A stretch of DNA of 57,287 nucleotides from Streptococcus sp. DD12. GTDB lineage: Bacteria; Bacillota; Bacilli; Lactobacillales; Streptococcaceae. The stretch is taken from positions 529,539 to 586,825 of the forward strand of contig NZ_KQ969495.1 of NCBI RefSeq assembly GCF_001578885.1, read 5' to 3'. The notes under the pieces are model-generated. The model saw only the letters and a list, made by a program, of their open reading frames with translations, had not been told where the DNA came from and made no database searches. Both the position numbers and the translations under genes were made by a program. Below are positions 1 through 12,265 of this stretch, one piece after another (positions within the stretch are counted from its first letter, which is position 1; every line of letters starts with the position of its first letter).

Positions 1-292
1 TACTCCGAATGTAGGCAAAAGGCAAGTTCATCTTGTCTGCAACAATAGCTCCATGAGGGATGCCTGCAGTTGCTGTTCCGGCAATAACTTCCACCTGAGG
101 GAAGGCTTCCTTGATTTTTTCCGCAAAACCATTTTCAATCAAGGTGCGGGTCTCAGGGTAAGAAAGGGTAATCCGGTTATCGGTATAAATTGGTGATTGA
201 ATCCCTGATGCCCAAGTGAAAGGCTCGTTTGGTTTTAAGTAAACCGCTTTGATGTCCAATAAATCTGATGCAATTTGTGCTGCTAAGGTCAT
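1..292 (-). CDS. pyrE: Orotate phosphoribosyltransferase, partial (C-terminus beyond window)
   Basis: The leftward frame beginning [20 protein letters not shown] continues through a substrate-loop stretch ([16 protein letters not shown]) and an [13 protein letters not shown] helix to the window edge, so only about 97 N-terminal residues are visible. This is characteristic of PyrE, which joins orotate to PRPP to give OMP in the cytoplasm, the fifth step of UMP synthesis. It lies about 60 bases after pyrF on the same strand, with AGGAAAAA-like purines before the ATG, and fits as the last gene of the pyrK-pyrDB-pyrF-pyrE operon. The PRPP-binding motif is off the window. Identification is firm from order and sequence; the gene is incomplete only because the window ends. 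Confidence 0.93.
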   Translation of the reverse strand, partial: MTLAAQIASDLLDIKAVYLKPNEPFTWASGIQSPIYTDNRITLSYPETRTLIENGFAEKIKEAFPQVEVIAGTATAGIPHGAIVADKMNLPFAYIRS

Positions 293-354
293 ATTTTTCC
301 TCTTTTCTTGTTCCCTAGATGCTGTCTCAAAAGACATGGCATAGCTGTAAATGT

Positions 355-1993
<1,639 letters not shown>

Positions 1994-2767
1994 CTATAAG
2001 ACCACATGGCCTGTTGGAAAAACAGGGCCCTCATGACAGACACGTTCATTGCTGGCATCTGTTCCATCTTTGAGATGAACAACACACGCATAACAAGCGC
2101 CCATCCCACAAGCCATGCGTTCTTCTAGCGAGATAAAGGCCTGAGGGTGGTCTTGAAAAGTTTGGTCCACATAAGCTAACATGCCCGGTGCGCCGCAGGC
2201 GTAGACAGCGTCATAGGTCTCCTCAAATTGGTCGATAACCGTTGAGACGTAACCCTTAATCCCATAAGAACCATCGTCGGTCGTTACGATAACTTGTCCG
2301 TATTGCGCCATTTGCTTTTCCAAAATCACGGCGTTCTTGCTAGCAAAACCTAGCACAGCTGTAACTGCCACTCCGTTTTCATGCAATTCTTTGGCTACCT
2401 CAACCATTGGCGGTACGCCAATCCCACCGCCGATAACAAGCGCCTTTTGCCCCTTTGAAACCAAAGACAAATCAAAGCCGTTGCCCTGTGGTCCCATGAC
2501 ATCAAGTGACTCCCCAGCAGTCATTTGACTGAGCAAACGGGTGCCATCTCCAGCCACCCGGTAAATAATGGTCACTGCCTTAGCGACTTTATCCACACGA
2601 GATACACTGATGGGGCGCCGCAACAGTTTACTAGGGTCAGGGACACGAATATGCAAAAATTGACCTGCTTTGATGTCCGCAACCATTTCTCCCCTTAATA
2701 CCATTTCAAAGATATCAGGGGCAATTTCTTTTTGACTCACTAGCCTTAGTTTTTCTTGTAACGCCAT
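1994..2767 (-). CDS. pyrK: Dihydroorotate dehydrogenase B, electron-transfer subunit
   Basis: A 257-residue flavoprotein of the ferredoxin-NADP reductase type that passes electrons from PyrDB to NAD. The FAD-binding motif LRRPISVSRVD is at about residues 49-59 and a glycine-rich nucleotide site VIGGGIGVPPM at about 110-120. The C-terminal cysteine cluster ERMACGMGACYACVVHLKDG...RVCHEGPVF ligates the [2Fe-2S] centre. It is the first gene after the leader, and its stop codon lies within the ribosome-binding region of pyrDB, so the two are tightly coupled. Start ATG at 2767 follows an AAAGG purine stretch. Confidence 0.95.
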   Translation of the reverse strand: MALQEKLRLVSQKEIAPDIFEMVLRGEMVADIKAGQFLHIRVPDPSKLLRRPISVSRVDKVAKAVTIIYRVAGDGTRLLSQMTAGESLDVMGPQGNGFDLSLVSKGQKALVIGGGIGVPPMVEVAKELHENGVAVTAVLGFASKNAVILEKQMAQYGQVIVTTDDGSYGIKGYVSTVIDQFEETYDAVYACGAPGMLAYVDQTFQDHPQAFISLEERMACGMGACYACVVHLKDGTDASNERVCHEGPVFPTGHVVL

Positions 2768-2781
2768 AGCAACCTTTCACC

Positions 2782-2811
2782 AAAAAAGACCTCACCCAAG
2801 AGGGCAAGGTC
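2782..2811 (-). terminator. PyrR-type attenuator terminator before pyrK
   Basis: On the minus strand GACCTTGCCC and GGGTGAGGTC form a 10-bp stem (two G-U pairs) with a TCTT loop and six Ts. It lies 15 bases upstream of the pyrK start, between promoter and gene, so it can only act as a regulated leader terminator. Confidence 0.85.
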
Positions 2812-2866
2812 ACACAAAATCCAGCAGGGGCTATAGGCCTGCTTTTTTTATCACTTGGTGCCTTTG

Positions 2867-2881
2867 CAGCCTCTCTGGACT
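2867..2881 (-). promoter_or_regulatory. PyrR-binding loop (anti-antiterminator) in the pyr leader
   Basis: The minus-strand leader contains AGTCCAGAGAGGCTG, matching the conserved PyrR RNA-binding loop of Gram-positive pyr attenuators (core UCCAGAGAGGCU). It lies between the promoter and the intrinsic terminator, the order used when UMP-bound PyrR stabilises this hairpin and lets the terminator form. pyrR itself is not in the window. Function is inferred from motif and position. Confidence 0.85.
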
Positions 2882-2903
2882 GAATTAAAGGATATCTTAG
2901 GCT

Positions 2904-2932
2904 ATTATAGGAAGTCTCTCTCTATTTGTCAA
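2904..2932 (-). promoter_or_regulatory. Sigma-A promoter of the pyr operon
   Basis: On the minus strand a perfect TTGACA (2932-2927) and perfect TATAAT (2909-2904) are separated by 17 bases. Transcription would enter the PyrR loop and attenuator. Confidence 0.9.
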
Positions 2933-2993
2933 GTGATTTTAGGAGGCTGCTAAGTTATCCCCGCTATGACAAATCAAACGGCAACCGTTACAG

Positions 2994-3043
2994 CAAAAAA
3001 AAGCCCCAAAAATGTTTGGAACTTTCTTTGCTATTAGGCTTTT
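2994..3043 (-). terminator. Probable terminator after rlmN
   Basis: Minus-strand AAAGCC...GGCTTTTTTTT, with a small inner CCAAA-CATT-TTTGG hairpin, overlaps the 3' end of rlmN and ends in an eight-T run. The long loop makes it a weaker prediction than the others here. Confidence 0.5.
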
Positions 3044-4119
3044 GCCTTGGCTTGGGCTTTTGCCTTATCTTTTTTCATCGTATTAGACCGCAACTGACCG
3101 CAGGCAGCATCGATATCTGTTCCATGTTCTTGACGGACAACACAGTTAACGCCGTTTTTCTTTAAGACATCATAGAAAGTATCCACACGCTCTTTAGGAC
3201 TACGGCTATATTGGTCATGCTCTGAAACAGGGTTATAAGGAATCAAATTGACATAGGACAATTTTCGAATTTTTTGGGTTAAATCCGCCAATTCCTGCGC
3301 ATTTTCAGGCTTATCGTTGACCTCATTTAACATAATATACTCAAAGGTCACCCGACGGTTGGTCTTAGCAATATAGTATTCAATCGCATCAAACAATTTT
3401 TCCAATGGGAAAGAGCGGTTAATCCGCATGATGCTCGAACGGAGGTCATTATTTGGCGCATGAAGGGAAACCGCCAAGTTCACTTGAATGTTTTCATCTG
3501 CAAATTCGCGAATCTTATGGGCCAAACCAGACGTGGAAACAGTGATGTGACGTGCTCCAATAGCCAATCCCTTGTCATCATTGATGGTTCGTAAGAATTT
3601 TAAGACGTTGGTGTAATTGTCAAACGGTTCCCCAATCCCCATCACAACGACATGGCTCACACGCTCATCACGGCCCCTTTCATCCAAGTATTTTTGGACC
3701 AGCATAATCTGAGCTGTAATTTCTCCATTGTTGAGGTCGCGTTGTTTTTTAATCAAACCAGAGGCACAAAAAGTACAGCCGATATTACAGCCGACTTGAG
3801 TGGTGACACAAACAGAAAGACCGTAGTGCTGACGCATCAAAACGGTTTCGATGAGCATGCCATCTGGCAGTTCAAACAGGTACTTAATCGTGCCATCTGC
3901 AGATTCTTGAACAATCCGTTGTTTTAAAGGATTGACGCAAAAGTTTTCATTCAAAAGGGCAATAAAATCTTTTGAAATATTAGTCATTTCTTCAAAAGAT
4001 TGCACACGTTTGCGGTAAAGCCAGTCCCAAATCTGTGTGGCACGGAATTTCTTTTGGCCATGTTCTAGACTCCAGGCGATTAGTTCATCTTGGGTCAGTG
4101 TGTAAATTGATGGTTTCAT
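3034..4119 (-). CDS. rlmN: Dual-specificity 23S rRNA (A2503)/tRNA methyltransferase
   Basis: A 361-residue radical-SAM enzyme that methylates C2 of A2503 in 23S rRNA and adenosine 37 in some tRNAs. The SAM/[4Fe-4S] motif [11 protein letters not shown] is central (about residue 110), followed by [15 protein letters not shown]-terminal cysteine ([19 protein letters not shown]) fits the second catalytic cysteine used through a methyl-Cys intermediate. The C-terminus ends in an unusual low-complexity tail, [13 protein letters not shown]. It sits 3 bases after yutD in a yunD-yutD-rlmN run. ATG at 4119 follows an AAAGG element lying in the end of yutD. Confidence 0.96.
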   Translation of the reverse strand: MKPSIYTLTQDELIAWSLEHGQKKFRATQIWDWLYRKRVQSFEEMTNISKDFIALLNENFCVNPLKQRIVQESADGTIKYLFELPDGMLIETVLMRQHYGLSVCVTTQVGCNIGCTFCASGLIKKQRDLNNGEITAQIMLVQKYLDERGRDERVSHVVVMGIGEPFDNYTNVLKFLRTINDDKGLAIGARHITVSTSGLAHKIREFADENIQVNLAVSLHAPNNDLRSSIMRINRSFPLEKLFDAIEYYIAKTNRRVTFEYIMLNEVNDKPENAQELADLTQKIRKLSYVNLIPYNPVSEHDQYSRSPKERVDTFYDVLKKNGVNCVVRQEHGTDIDAACGQLRSNTMKKDKAKAQAKAKA

Positions 4120-4122
4120 GCG

Positions 4123-4641
4123 TTAACCTTTCTTGCGGATGGTAAAATGTTGGTTGCTCTCTCGCTTTTTCGATGGCTTTTGGGCTGGACGAGTCTCTTG
4201 ACTGCGTCGCTTAGTCTGAAAATGCGCGCCTTGTGACGATTTCTTTCGTGACCGCCGGTCTTTGCGTCGGTAGTCTTTTTCCTCTTGATAAGTCACCTTT
4301 TGCGGCTGGGTGTTTTTTAAGACAAAGTAATCACAACCAAAATTACAATATTCCTGCAGATAATCTTCCAAACGGGAAATGGTATTTTCCCCTTTTTTAG
4401 AGGTCTCATAAAACCCCTTTAGGCGCAATTGGTCATTGCCCCAGTCCCCCACAATGAAATCATATTGACACAGCCAATCACTATAGCGTTGTGTGAAACT
4501 TTCGGTGTCAAAGCCCTCCTGGGAATTATAGACAAGCTCAAACTGACGACCTTCTGCCTGAACAAACGGGGCTTCATATTGAAATATTGGTCCTGGAAAA
4601 CGATTGTAATTATACAAATCAGGTGAGATATCCTTTTTCAT
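4123..4641 (-). CDS. yutD: YutD family protein (DUF1027)
   Basis: A 172-residue protein of unknown biochemical role. The N-terminal 110 residues are the compact acidic/aromatic YutD domain (FELVYNSQEGFDTESFTQRYSDWLCQYDFIVGDWGNDQLRLKGFY). The last 60 are a highly basic tail (KDYRRKDRRSRKKSS...KPSKKRESNQHFTIRKKG), which suggests RNA or ribosome contact; that is inference. It overlaps the end of the phosphatase gene by 23 bases and is followed 3 bases later by rlmN, so the three are probably co-transcribed. The same neighbourhood is common in streptococci. Start ATG at 4641 follows AAAGGAAG. Confidence 0.9.
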   Translation of the reverse strand: MKKDISPDLYNYNRFPGPIFQYEAPFVQAEGRQFELVYNSQEGFDTESFTQRYSDWLCQYDFIVGDWGNDQLRLKGFYETSKKGENTISRLEDYLQEYCNFGCDYFVLKNTQPQKVTYQEEKDYRRKDRRSRKKSSQGAHFQTKRRSQETRPAQKPSKKRESNQHFTIRKKG

Positions 4642-5974
4642 GTCTTCCTTTCATGTAGCGAGCCACCGTTTGGCGCAAGAGGTCTGGAAAATGCAAGTGC
4701 ACCTTCTGCTGTTTAAGGCTTTCAAAGTAAGGTGCAAAATAATATTGGTCTACCAAAACGAGGCGGTGCCGCTCTTTCGTCTTATCAACCTTTCTATTAT
4801 ACACTATTTCTCCATTTTTGTAAGTAAATCCCTGTGACCGCATCTCCCCAAAAATTTTTCCACGAAAGCCCATCCCACGAATAGCCTGGTGTTTCAGCAA
4901 TTCTGCCTGATAGTAAATATCTTGGCAAATGTCTTTGAGTTCTTGACTAGTCACCTCTAAGCTGATTAAGCGCATTTGGTGAGGGAGACTTTGGTGCAAG
5001 CTATCCAGCGTGCAGTTTTGCGCAAAGGGGGTGACTACAATACCTGTGTTGAGTAAGCACAGGTCAGCTTCTGTCGCACTACGCATGGCCTGCATGGTCA
5101 AAGCCACACTTTCTTCGAGGTCAGGAGCCCGGTCAAAATCCTCCAAAGCCACCTGCGCTAACAAGCGATGCCCGTCAGCAGCCATCGCAGACACCCAAGC
5201 CTTATCTTCTGTGCGACTGGGTAATTCTGACGTCGCAAAGGTTTTGATGACACAATCCTCTAACCCATCATCTCCTATGACAAGGTCAATTTCTCCCACA
5301 TGTTCGCCATAACGACCAGCCGCAGCTAGATAAACACCATTGACCTGCGTGCCTTCCTCTAAAAGGTGATGGGTATGCGCTCCGATGATGAGGTCAATCT
5401 GTGGGAAGCGTTTAGCCATCTCTTGATCGACACCCAGACCTAAATGACTTAGGACAATAACGGCATCCGCTGAAGTCAGCTGAGGAAGAGCCAAATCTTT
5501 CTCCAGACAAGCATACATGTCCAACACCTGCCAACCATTGGGTTCATACGTCAAGGTATAGGGGAAAGTGTAGCCTAAAAAGGCCAGACGATGCCCCTGA
5601 GAGGTTTCAAAAATGGCATAAGGCTCTGCCCAAGTTGGTCGTGTCCCATCCGGATGTCTCAGATTTCCCAAAACAACAGAAAAGTCCGCGGCATCATAGA
5701 GGCTTGTCATTTCTTGTTTAGATAGACCAATCCCTTCATTGTTTCCAATTGTTGCAAAGTCAATTCCCAGAGCATTCATCAACTGGACATTCCACTGGCC
5801 TGATGTCGCATCCGTCAGGGGATGACTCTTATCCACATTGTCTCCAATGTCCAAGCGCAAAACCTGACCATCAAAGCCCTGACCGTGTTCCCGAAAAAAG
5901 CGACGAAGTTTGGGGTAATTTTCAGCATGTGAATGAAAATCATTCAGATGCAAGAGACGAACAGATTCTTTCAT
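4619..5974 (-). CDS. Metallophosphoesterase, 5'-nucleotidase / UDP-sugar hydrolase family (YunD-like)
   Basis: A 451-residue two-domain protein. The N-terminal calcineurin-type domain carries the metal ligands LLHLNDFHSH (D/H), RLDIGDNVD, TIGNNEG (the N-H/E position), VLSHLGLG and IIGAHTHH. The C-terminal half is the 5'-nucleotidase substrate domain. It has no signal peptide, so it should be cytoplasmic, unlike secreted 5'-nucleotidases. I chose the ATG at 5974 (MKESVRLLHLNDFHS). No Shine-Dalgarno sequence precedes it; instead TATAAT ends 6 bases before the ATG, suggesting a leaderless transcript. It heads the yunD-yutD-rlmN group. Exact substrate cannot be read from the sequence. Confidence 0.88.
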   Translation of the reverse strand: MKESVRLLHLNDFHSHAENYPKLRRFFREHGQGFDGQVLRLDIGDNVDKSHPLTDATSGQWNVQLMNALGIDFATIGNNEGIGLSKQEMTSLYDAADFSVVLGNLRHPDGTRPTWAEPYAIFETSQGHRLAFLGYTFPYTLTYEPNGWQVLDMYACLEKDLALPQLTSADAVIVLSHLGLGVDQEMAKRFPQIDLIIGAHTHHLLEEGTQVNGVYLAAAGRYGEHVGEIDLVIGDDGLEDCVIKTFATSELPSRTEDKAWVSAMAADGHRLLAQVALEDFDRAPDLEESVALTMQAMRSATEADLCLLNTGIVVTPFAQNCTLDSLHQSLPHQMRLISLEVTSQELKDICQDIYYQAELLKHQAIRGMGFRGKIFGEMRSQGFTYKNGEIVYNRKVDKTKERHRLVLVDQYYFAPYFESLKQQKVHLHFPDLLRQTVARYMKGRHEKGYLT

Positions 5975-5980
5975 ATTGCC

Positions 5981-5986
5981 ATTATA
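5981..5986 (-). promoter_or_regulatory. -10 element placing transcription start at the phosphatase start codon
   Basis: Minus-strand TATAAT followed by GGCAAT and then the ATG. The -35 region (CCGACC at 17-bp spacing, 3 of 6 matches) falls in the srtA terminator stem. No ribosome-binding site lies between, so a leaderless mRNA is inferred. Confidence 0.6.
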
Positions 5987-6003
5987 CCGCAAAAGCAAAA
6001 AAA

Positions 6004-6036
6004 GGTCGGCATTCAGGTAAGCCCTGACCGACACTT
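6004..6036 (-). terminator. Terminator after srtA
   Basis: Minus-strand GTCGGTCAGG-GCTTA-CCTGAatgCCGAC followed by seven Ts. The stem has a 3-base bulge. It lies directly after the srtA stop codon. Confidence 0.8.
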
Positions 6037-6039
6037 CTT

Positions 6040-6795
6040 TTAGAGATTGATTTGGTTATAAGACTTGCTAAAAGCTTTCTTCACTGACCGAGGCGCCTTA
6101 TCCCAGGAGCTGGTCTTAGTGAGTTCACCCACGACAATGGTTCTTTGTGTCGCTTCAGCATCTGTACAAGTCACCAGAGTGACCTGAGTCTTTCCAGGCG
6201 TATCATCAATGACAGCGACATCTGTCGGGTCAACAATCGATACACTGGTGATTGTATAGGTATAAACCTTTTCTTTATCGGTTAGATAAATCTTTTGACC
6301 TGCCTTAGAACGGTCCAAGGGAGAAAAGAGCATCTCAGAAGCACCCGCCATGGCAAAAACATGGTGACTGGCCAAGGCGTAATTGCCTTGTCCCATCACT
6401 TGGTCTTCTTTCATGGTGCCAGCCCCATAAGAAAGCTCGGTATTCCCAAGCCCTTTAAAGATTGGTAGGTTGATACCAACGTCAGGTATTGCGATACCAC
6501 CAATCACCGGTAGGTCTTGTGCGCTCATTTGAGCAGACAAAACTGATTCTGCACTCAGTGATTTGACAGCATTAAAATCGTAGGTGGCCTTTTTCTTTTG
6601 GTTACTTTCTAGCGTTTTCTTGGACACATGAGAGACTTGGTAACGATTGGAGTTCCAGGCAATCATACTATTTCTCAAGGAGCGTTGGAAAACCAAAGCC
6701 AAACCGACCGTGAATAAGAGGATGATGACTAGCCAACGCAAGACCGAAGCGAGTCTACCTTTGAAAGACCTTGGCTGCTTAGACTTCTTGACCAT
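6040..6795 (-). CDS. srtA: Class A sortase
   Basis: A 251-residue membrane transpeptidase that cleaves LPXTG proteins and links them to the cell wall. One N-terminal transmembrane anchor (about residues 16-36, [21 protein letters not shown]) precedes the sortase barrel. The catalytic set is visible: the His pair in ALASHHVF (144-145), Cys210 in TLVTCTD and Arg218 in TQRTIV. ATG at 6795 is preceded by AGGAGG and lies 17 bases inside the end of gyrA, the usual streptococcal gyrA-srtA coupling; the frame is open 10 codons further upstream without support. Its substrates are elsewhere, since no protein in this window ends in a recognisable LPXTG signal. Confidence 0.96.
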   Translation of the reverse strand: MVKKSKQPRSFKGRLASVLRWLVIILLFTVGLALVFQRSLRNSMIAWNSNRYQVSHVSKKTLESNQKKKATYDFNAVKSLSAESVLSAQMSAQDLPVIGGIAIPDVGINLPIFKGLGNTELSYGAGTMKEDQVMGQGNYALASHHVFAMAGASEMLFSPLDRSKAGQKIYLTDKEKVYTYTITSVSIVDPTDVAVIDDTPGKTQVTLVTCTDAEATQRTIVVGELTKTSSWDKAPRSVKKAFSKSYNQINL

Positions 6796-9250
6796 CTGCC
6801 GCCTCCTGGTTTTCTTTAGTCTCACTTGAGGCTTCGGCTGCCACTAGCGTAAAGTTAACAATTTTGGCATCTTGGTCCAAACGCATCACCTTAACCCCCA
6901 TAGCTGCACGACCAGTTTGCGAGATGCTAGCTACGTGTGTGCGAATCATGACACCTGTATCAGTGATTAGCATAATGTCCTCATCTCCGGAAACCGTTAC
7001 GAGGCCTGCCAATGGGCCGTTCTTGCTTGTAATGTTTGCGGTTTTAATCCCTTTCCCACCGCGACCTTTTTGTGGGTACTCTTGGGCGGAAGTTCGCTTA
7101 CCGAAACCTTTTTCGGTCACAATTAGAATTTCTTGCTCATCTGAAACAACGCATGCCCCAACCACTTCATCTGTATCGCGTAGGGTAATCCCCTTGACAC
7201 CCGTCGCCGACCGACTCATGGCGCGCACCTTGTCTTCTGCAAAACGGACCGTGTAACCCGTCTTGGTTCCGATAATCACGTCATCTTGACCACTCGTTAC
7301 AAAGACATTGATTAGCTCATCGCCATCTTTTAGATTCAAGGCTTTCAAGCCATTTTGGCGAATGTTTTTGAATTCCTCAAGGGCGGTTCGTTTGACCACA
7401 CCGTACTTGGTCACAAAGAAGAGGTAGGCATCTGCCTCTTCTCTTGCACCACCGATGATGGTTTGGATTTTTTCACCCTCATCCAGTTTCAGGAGGTTAA
7501 CAATCGGAAGCCCTTTAGCTGTACGGCCATATTCAGGCACTTCATAGCCTTTTAGCCGATAAACCCGCCCCAGATTGGTCATGAAATAAATCGGGTCGTG
7601 GGTGCTCAATGACAATAACTGACTGACAAAATCGTCATCGTTGACACCAGTTCCCTGAACCCCACGGCCACCACGGTTTTGCGCCCGAAACTCATCCTGG
7701 GCCAAACGCTTGATATAGCCCTTGTTTGACAAGGTAATCAAGACATCTTCTTCTTCGATGAGGTCTTCGTCTTCAAGTGACAAGACTTCACCCACCATGA
7801 GCTCTGTTCGACGCTCATCCGCAAATTTACGCTTAATTTCTTCCAACTCGTCACCGATGATGGCAATCACGCGCTCAGGCTTGGCTAAAATATCGGCTAA
7901 GTCTGCAATAAGAACCAAGAGGTCATCATACTCCGACTGAATCTTGTCTCTTTCCAAACCGGTCAGACGACGCAGACGCATATCTAGGATAGCTTGGCTC
8001 TGACGTTCTGACAAGGCAAAACGACTCATCAATTCTTGTTGAGCGATGGTGTCCGTTTCACTGTTACGGATAATACGGATAACCTCGTCGAGATGGTCTA
8101 GAGCAATCAATAAGCCTTCTAAAATATGCGCTCTGCTTTCCGCTTTCGCCTTGTCAAAGGCAGTCCGACGAACGATAACATCCTTTTGGTGGGCAATATA
8201 GTTGGCCAAAATTTGACGCAAAGACAGAATTTTAGGAACGCCTTTTTCAATGGCCAGCATATTAAAACTAAAGTTGGTTTGAAGACTCGTCAACTTAAAG
8301 AGGTTATTGAGAATTACATGCGCCGAAGCATCCCGTCGCACTTCAATCACCATACGGACACCCTCACGGTTGGACTCATCCCGCACTGCCGTGATGCCCT
8401 CAATCCGTTTTTCCTGAGCCAGACGAACAATATGTTCGTGTACCTTGGTTTTATTGACCATGTAAGGAAACTCAGTGACGACAATGCGTTCACGACCTGA
8501 CTTCGTTTCTTCGATTTCTGTCCGAGCCCGTAAGACGATTGAGCCCTTACCTGTTTCATAAGCCTTATGGATACCTGAGCGTCCCATGACCAAAGCACCC
8601 GTCGGAAAATCTGGCCCTGGCAGGACTTCCATAAGTTCTCGAGTGGTCACATCTGGGTTTTTCAACATCAGGTGAACAGCGTCAATCGTTTCACCAAGGT
8701 TGTGGGTCGGGATATTAGTCGCCATCCCAACAGCGATACCTGTTGCGCCATTCACGAGAAGATTTGGAAAACGTGCTGGCAAGACCACAGGTTCTCTTTC
8801 AGAACCATCATAGTTGTCCTGATAGTCAACCGTGTTTTTATTGATGTCGCGCAACATTTCTAGAGCAATCTTACTCATGCGGGCTTCGGTATACCGCTGC
8901 GCCGCTGGTCCATCCCCATCCATAGAACCAAAGTTACCGTGACCATCCACTAGCATGTAGCGGTAAGACCACCATTGTGCCATCCGAACCATGGCTTCAT
9001 AGATAGACGAGTCCCCATGTGGATGGTATTTCCCCATGACGTCCCCTGTAATCCGAGCTGATTTTTTATGGGGTTTGTCCGGTGTTACCCCTAATTCATT
9101 CATGCCGTATAAAATACGACGTTGCACGGGTTTTAGACCATCCCGTACATCTGGAAGCGCACGCGAGACGATAACGCTCATGGCATAGTCAATGAAGCTT
9201 GTTTTCATCTCGCTGGTCAGATTGACATCGACCAAATTTTTATCTTGCAT
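6779..9250 (-). CDS. gyrA: DNA gyrase subunit A
   Basis: An 823-residue type II topoisomerase breakage-reunion subunit that introduces negative supercoils together with GyrB. The N-terminal domain has [27 protein letters not shown] and the catalytic tyrosine at about 120 ([10 protein letters not shown]). Six C-terminal beta-pinwheel blades end in an acidic tail, and [13 protein letters not shown] matches the GyrA box. In the quinolone-resistance region residues 81 and 85 are Ser and Glu ([12 protein letters not shown]), the susceptible state. ATG at 9250 (MQDKNLVD) is preferred over an ATG 15 bases upstream because it is preceded by GGGAGTAGAG. It is followed by the overlapping srtA. Confidence 0.97.
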   Translation of the reverse strand: MQDKNLVDVNLTSEMKTSFIDYAMSVIVSRALPDVRDGLKPVQRRILYGMNELGVTPDKPHKKSARITGDVMGKYHPHGDSSIYEAMVRMAQWWSYRYMLVDGHGNFGSMDGDGPAAQRYTEARMSKIALEMLRDINKNTVDYQDNYDGSEREPVVLPARFPNLLVNGATGIAVGMATNIPTHNLGETIDAVHLMLKNPDVTTRELMEVLPGPDFPTGALVMGRSGIHKAYETGKGSIVLRARTEIEETKSGRERIVVTEFPYMVNKTKVHEHIVRLAQEKRIEGITAVRDESNREGVRMVIEVRRDASAHVILNNLFKLTSLQTNFSFNMLAIEKGVPKILSLRQILANYIAHQKDVIVRRTAFDKAKAESRAHILEGLLIALDHLDEVIRIIRNSETDTIAQQELMSRFALSERQSQAILDMRLRRLTGLERDKIQSEYDDLLVLIADLADILAKPERVIAIIGDELEEIKRKFADERRTELMVGEVLSLEDEDLIEEEDVLITLSNKGYIKRLAQDEFRAQNRGGRGVQGTGVNDDDFVSQLLSLSTHDPIYFMTNLGRVYRLKGYEVPEYGRTAKGLPIVNLLKLDEGEKIQTIIGGAREEADAYLFFVTKYGVVKRTALEEFKNIRQNGLKALNLKDGDELINVFVTSGQDDVIIGTKTGYTVRFAEDKVRAMSRSATGVKGITLRDTDEVVGACVVSDEQEILIVTEKGFGKRTSAQEYPQKGRGGKGIKTANITSKNGPLAGLVTVSGDEDIMLITDTGVMIRTHVASISQTGRAAMGVKVMRLDQDAKIVNFTLVAAEASSETKENQEAADGQEV

Positions 9251-9283
9251 GCACTCTACTCCCATTCTATGTAAATACGCTTT

Positions 9284-9312
9284 ATTATAGCATTTTTTCA
9301 GTTATTTGACCA
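9284..9312 (-). promoter_or_regulatory. gyrA promoter
   Basis: Minus-strand extended -10 TGCTATAAT (hexamer 9289-9284) with a TGGTCA -35 (9312-9307, 4 of 6) at 17-base spacing, about 35 bases before the gyrA start. Confidence 0.7.
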
Positions 9313-9424
9313 TGAAAACACGTGACTTGCCTTGCAAAGCCAAGCTCTTTCTCCAATTATGTTGAAAGTTTTCTGCATATTTTCTCAAAAGTCTTTGGCT
9401 TGAGGGAGAAATTCCAATAAAACC

Positions 9425-9453
9425 GTGACAGAAAGCCCATAACGTGATAGAAT
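9425..9453 (+). promoter_or_regulatory. ldh promoter
   Basis: GTGACA (9425-9430) and TAGAAT (9448-9453) at 17-base spacing, with an extended TGA before the -10. The AAGGAG ribosome site at 9487-9492 lies 9 bases before the ATG at 9502. Confidence 0.75.
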
Positions 9454-9501
9454 ACATGTGAATGGGTCTTGAACTCAAAAAAAATTAAGGAGATGTTTAG
9501 C

Positions 9502-10487
<986 letters not shown>

Positions 10488-10500
10488 GAGCTTCACCACA

Positions 10501-10535
10501 AAAACCGTTTGTCAACTGACAAACGGTTTTTTTTT
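10501..10535 (+). terminator. ldh terminator
   Basis: Perfect 14-bp inverted repeat AAAACCGTTTGTCA / TGACAAACGGTTTT with a two-base centre, followed by a run of Ts. Confidence 0.92.
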
Positions 10536-10601
10536 AGGTTTGATGGTCGCTTGCGATACCCGACTGCTACTCTTGACGGATTGGAAATTTTTTTACCTAA
10601 G

Positions 10602-10632
10602 AAAAACACCAGACAGGCGTCTGGTGTTTTTT
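10602..10632 (-). terminator. nox terminator (bidirectional)
   Basis: AAAAACACCAGAC / GTCTGGTGTTTTT, a 13-bp stem with an AGGC loop and T runs in both directions. It lies between the convergent ldh and nox. Confidence 0.9.
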
Positions 10633-10634
10633 GA

Positions 10635-12011
10635 TTAGTCTTCTGCTTTTAAGGCAGCTTTTGCGATGTAGCTGAGCGGTTGATTAAAGTGTGGCAAGAA
10701 GAAGAGATCTAAAAGTGCCAATCGGTCAATGGTCACTTGCTCTTGAATAGCCAATGAGAAGAGGTGAATACCCATAGAAATGTCGCCTCTAGAGGCCATT
10801 TGCGCACCTAGCACACGACGTGTTTTTCTATCGTAAACAATCTTCAAGGTTACTTCATAGTTGCCGTGTTCCATAAAGGCAGCCTTTTGGAGGTCTTCTA
10901 CCTCTGTAACCACTGGGTCAAATCCAAAACGTTCGGCTTTTTCAGCGGTTAAACCAGTCGAAACCATGTTAAGCCCAAAAATGGAAATACCGTTTGACCC
11001 TTGAACGCCCAAGGACTCAAAGTCATGACCAGCAACATTATGAGCGGCCACCATACCCGACCGGACAGCATTTGACGCTAGGGCAATGTAGTTGGTATCT
11101 TCTAAGGCATTGTCATAAACGGTCGCACAGTCTCCGATAGCATACACGTCTGGAAGGCTGGTTTCTTGTTTTTTATTGACCAGATAAGCGCCATTGCGGA
11201 AGATTTCAATCTTACCAGCACCGAGGGCTGTATTTGGACGAAAACCGACGGCCAAAACAACCATATCCACATCACGGCTTTGCTTGTCAGTGACAATACG
11301 CTCAACTTTGCCATCTCCCTCAATAGCTTGAACTGTTTCGCCAAAGGCTAGCTCAATACCATTTTCTTCTAGGTTGGCACGCATCAAGTCAGTCAAATCA
11401 TGGTCATAATAGCCGGCCAAACAAGTATCCACCACGTCTACTAGAACAACTTCTTTGCCTAAGCGTTTAAAGGCTTCAGCCAGCTCAACACCAATGTAGC
11501 CTGCTCCGACAACAGCCACACGGTTAATGTGCTCAGACTTGTCTTGCAATTTATCAATCACTTCTTGAGCGTTTTGGAACAGTTTGACAAACTGCAAGTT
11601 TTCCAAGGTTGCTTCAAAGGTACGACTGCCTTCTTTGATTTCAGCTCCTTTAATCGGTGGCAAAATAGGTTGTGAACCTGTTGCCAAAATCAACTTGTCA
11701 TAACTTTCGTGATGTTCTTTCCCATCAACCAGGGCAGTCACAACCTTTTTATCATAATCAATGGCTGTCACAGGGCTATTCATGTAAACCTTTGCGCCCT
11801 TTTCTTCCAAGATTTCTTTATTGGCGTAGAAAAGCCCATCTGAACCTGAAATTTGCTTACCAATCCAAAGGGCCATACCACAGCCAAGGAAAGAAATGTT
11901 TGAGTTTTGGTCAAATACCACTACCTCATTTTCAGCGCCATAGTTATCCAAGAGGGTGGTAATCGAAAAGGTACCCGCATGGTTAGCGCCAACAACAACA
12001 ACTTTGCTCAT
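10635..12011 (-). CDS. nox: NADH oxidase, water-forming
   Basis: A 458-residue FAD flavoprotein that reduces O2 to water with two NADH, regenerating NAD and removing oxygen. The FAD-binding [13 protein letters not shown] is at the N-terminus and the redox-active cysteine sits in [12 protein letters not shown] at about 40. The NAD-binding [17 protein letters not shown] is mid-protein and a second FAD motif, YAIGDCATV, lies near 280. This matches the class III disulfide reductase/Nox family. ATG at 12011 (MSKVVVVG) follows GGAGG; an upstream in-frame ATG inside the ribosome-binding region is rejected. The promoter carries a cre-like site. With ldh opposite it, the two compete for NADH. Confidence 0.95.
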   Translation of the reverse strand: MSKVVVVGANHAGTFSITTLLDNYGAENEVVVFDQNSNISFLGCGMALWIGKQISGSDGLFYANKEILEEKGAKVYMNSPVTAIDYDKKVVTALVDGKEHHESYDKLILATGSQPILPPIKGAEIKEGSRTFEATLENLQFVKLFQNAQEVIDKLQDKSEHINRVAVVGAGYIGVELAEAFKRLGKEVVLVDVVDTCLAGYYDHDLTDLMRANLEENGIELAFGETVQAIEGDGKVERIVTDKQSRDVDMVVLAVGFRPNTALGAGKIEIFRNGAYLVNKKQETSLPDVYAIGDCATVYDNALEDTNYIALASNAVRSGMVAAHNVAGHDFESLGVQGSNGISIFGLNMVSTGLTAEKAERFGFDPVVTEVEDLQKAAFMEHGNYEVTLKIVYDRKTRRVLGAQMASRGDISMGIHLFSLAIQEQVTIDRLALLDLFFLPHFNQPLSYIAKAALKAED

Positions 12012-12041
12012 AATAGCCTCCATAATCTTTCATTCCTTTAG

Positions 12042-12070
12042 ATTATAGCAAGGCTTAAAAACGCTTTCAA
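12042..12070 (-). promoter_or_regulatory. nox promoter with overlapping cre-like site
   Basis: Minus-strand TTGAAA (12070-12065) and TATAAT (12047-12042) at exactly 17 bases. The -35 begins TTGAAAGCGTTTTTAA, a close match to the streptococcal catabolite-responsive element, so CcpA binding would block or modulate the -35. Confidence 0.75.
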
Positions 12071-12219
12071 GAAATATGCTCGCTTTTTCACAATTTTTTT
12101 CTAAAAAAATTACCCGCTTGCTCTTCCTTGAGGATAAATCGAGGACGTCAGCCCCTGCTCTTTAAAAACAGCTGGATGCATAGAGCCTGCTGAGGCATCT
12201 AGGCCTCATTTCAAGCACC

Positions 12220-12250
12220 AAAAAGCCCCTGGTCAGGAGAAACAGGGACT
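12220..12250 (-). terminator. Terminator after the first glucan-binding-repeat gene
   Basis: Minus-strand AGTCCCTG / CAGGGGCT stem with an 11-base loop, followed by five Ts. Confidence 0.75.
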
Positions 12251-12265
12251 CTTTTATCGGTCACA

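Noticed and set aside
6689..6779. Resistance change in the gyrA quinolone region
   Set aside because: Residues 81 and 85 are Ser and Glu, the ordinary susceptible state (the codons themselves lie near 8990-9010).
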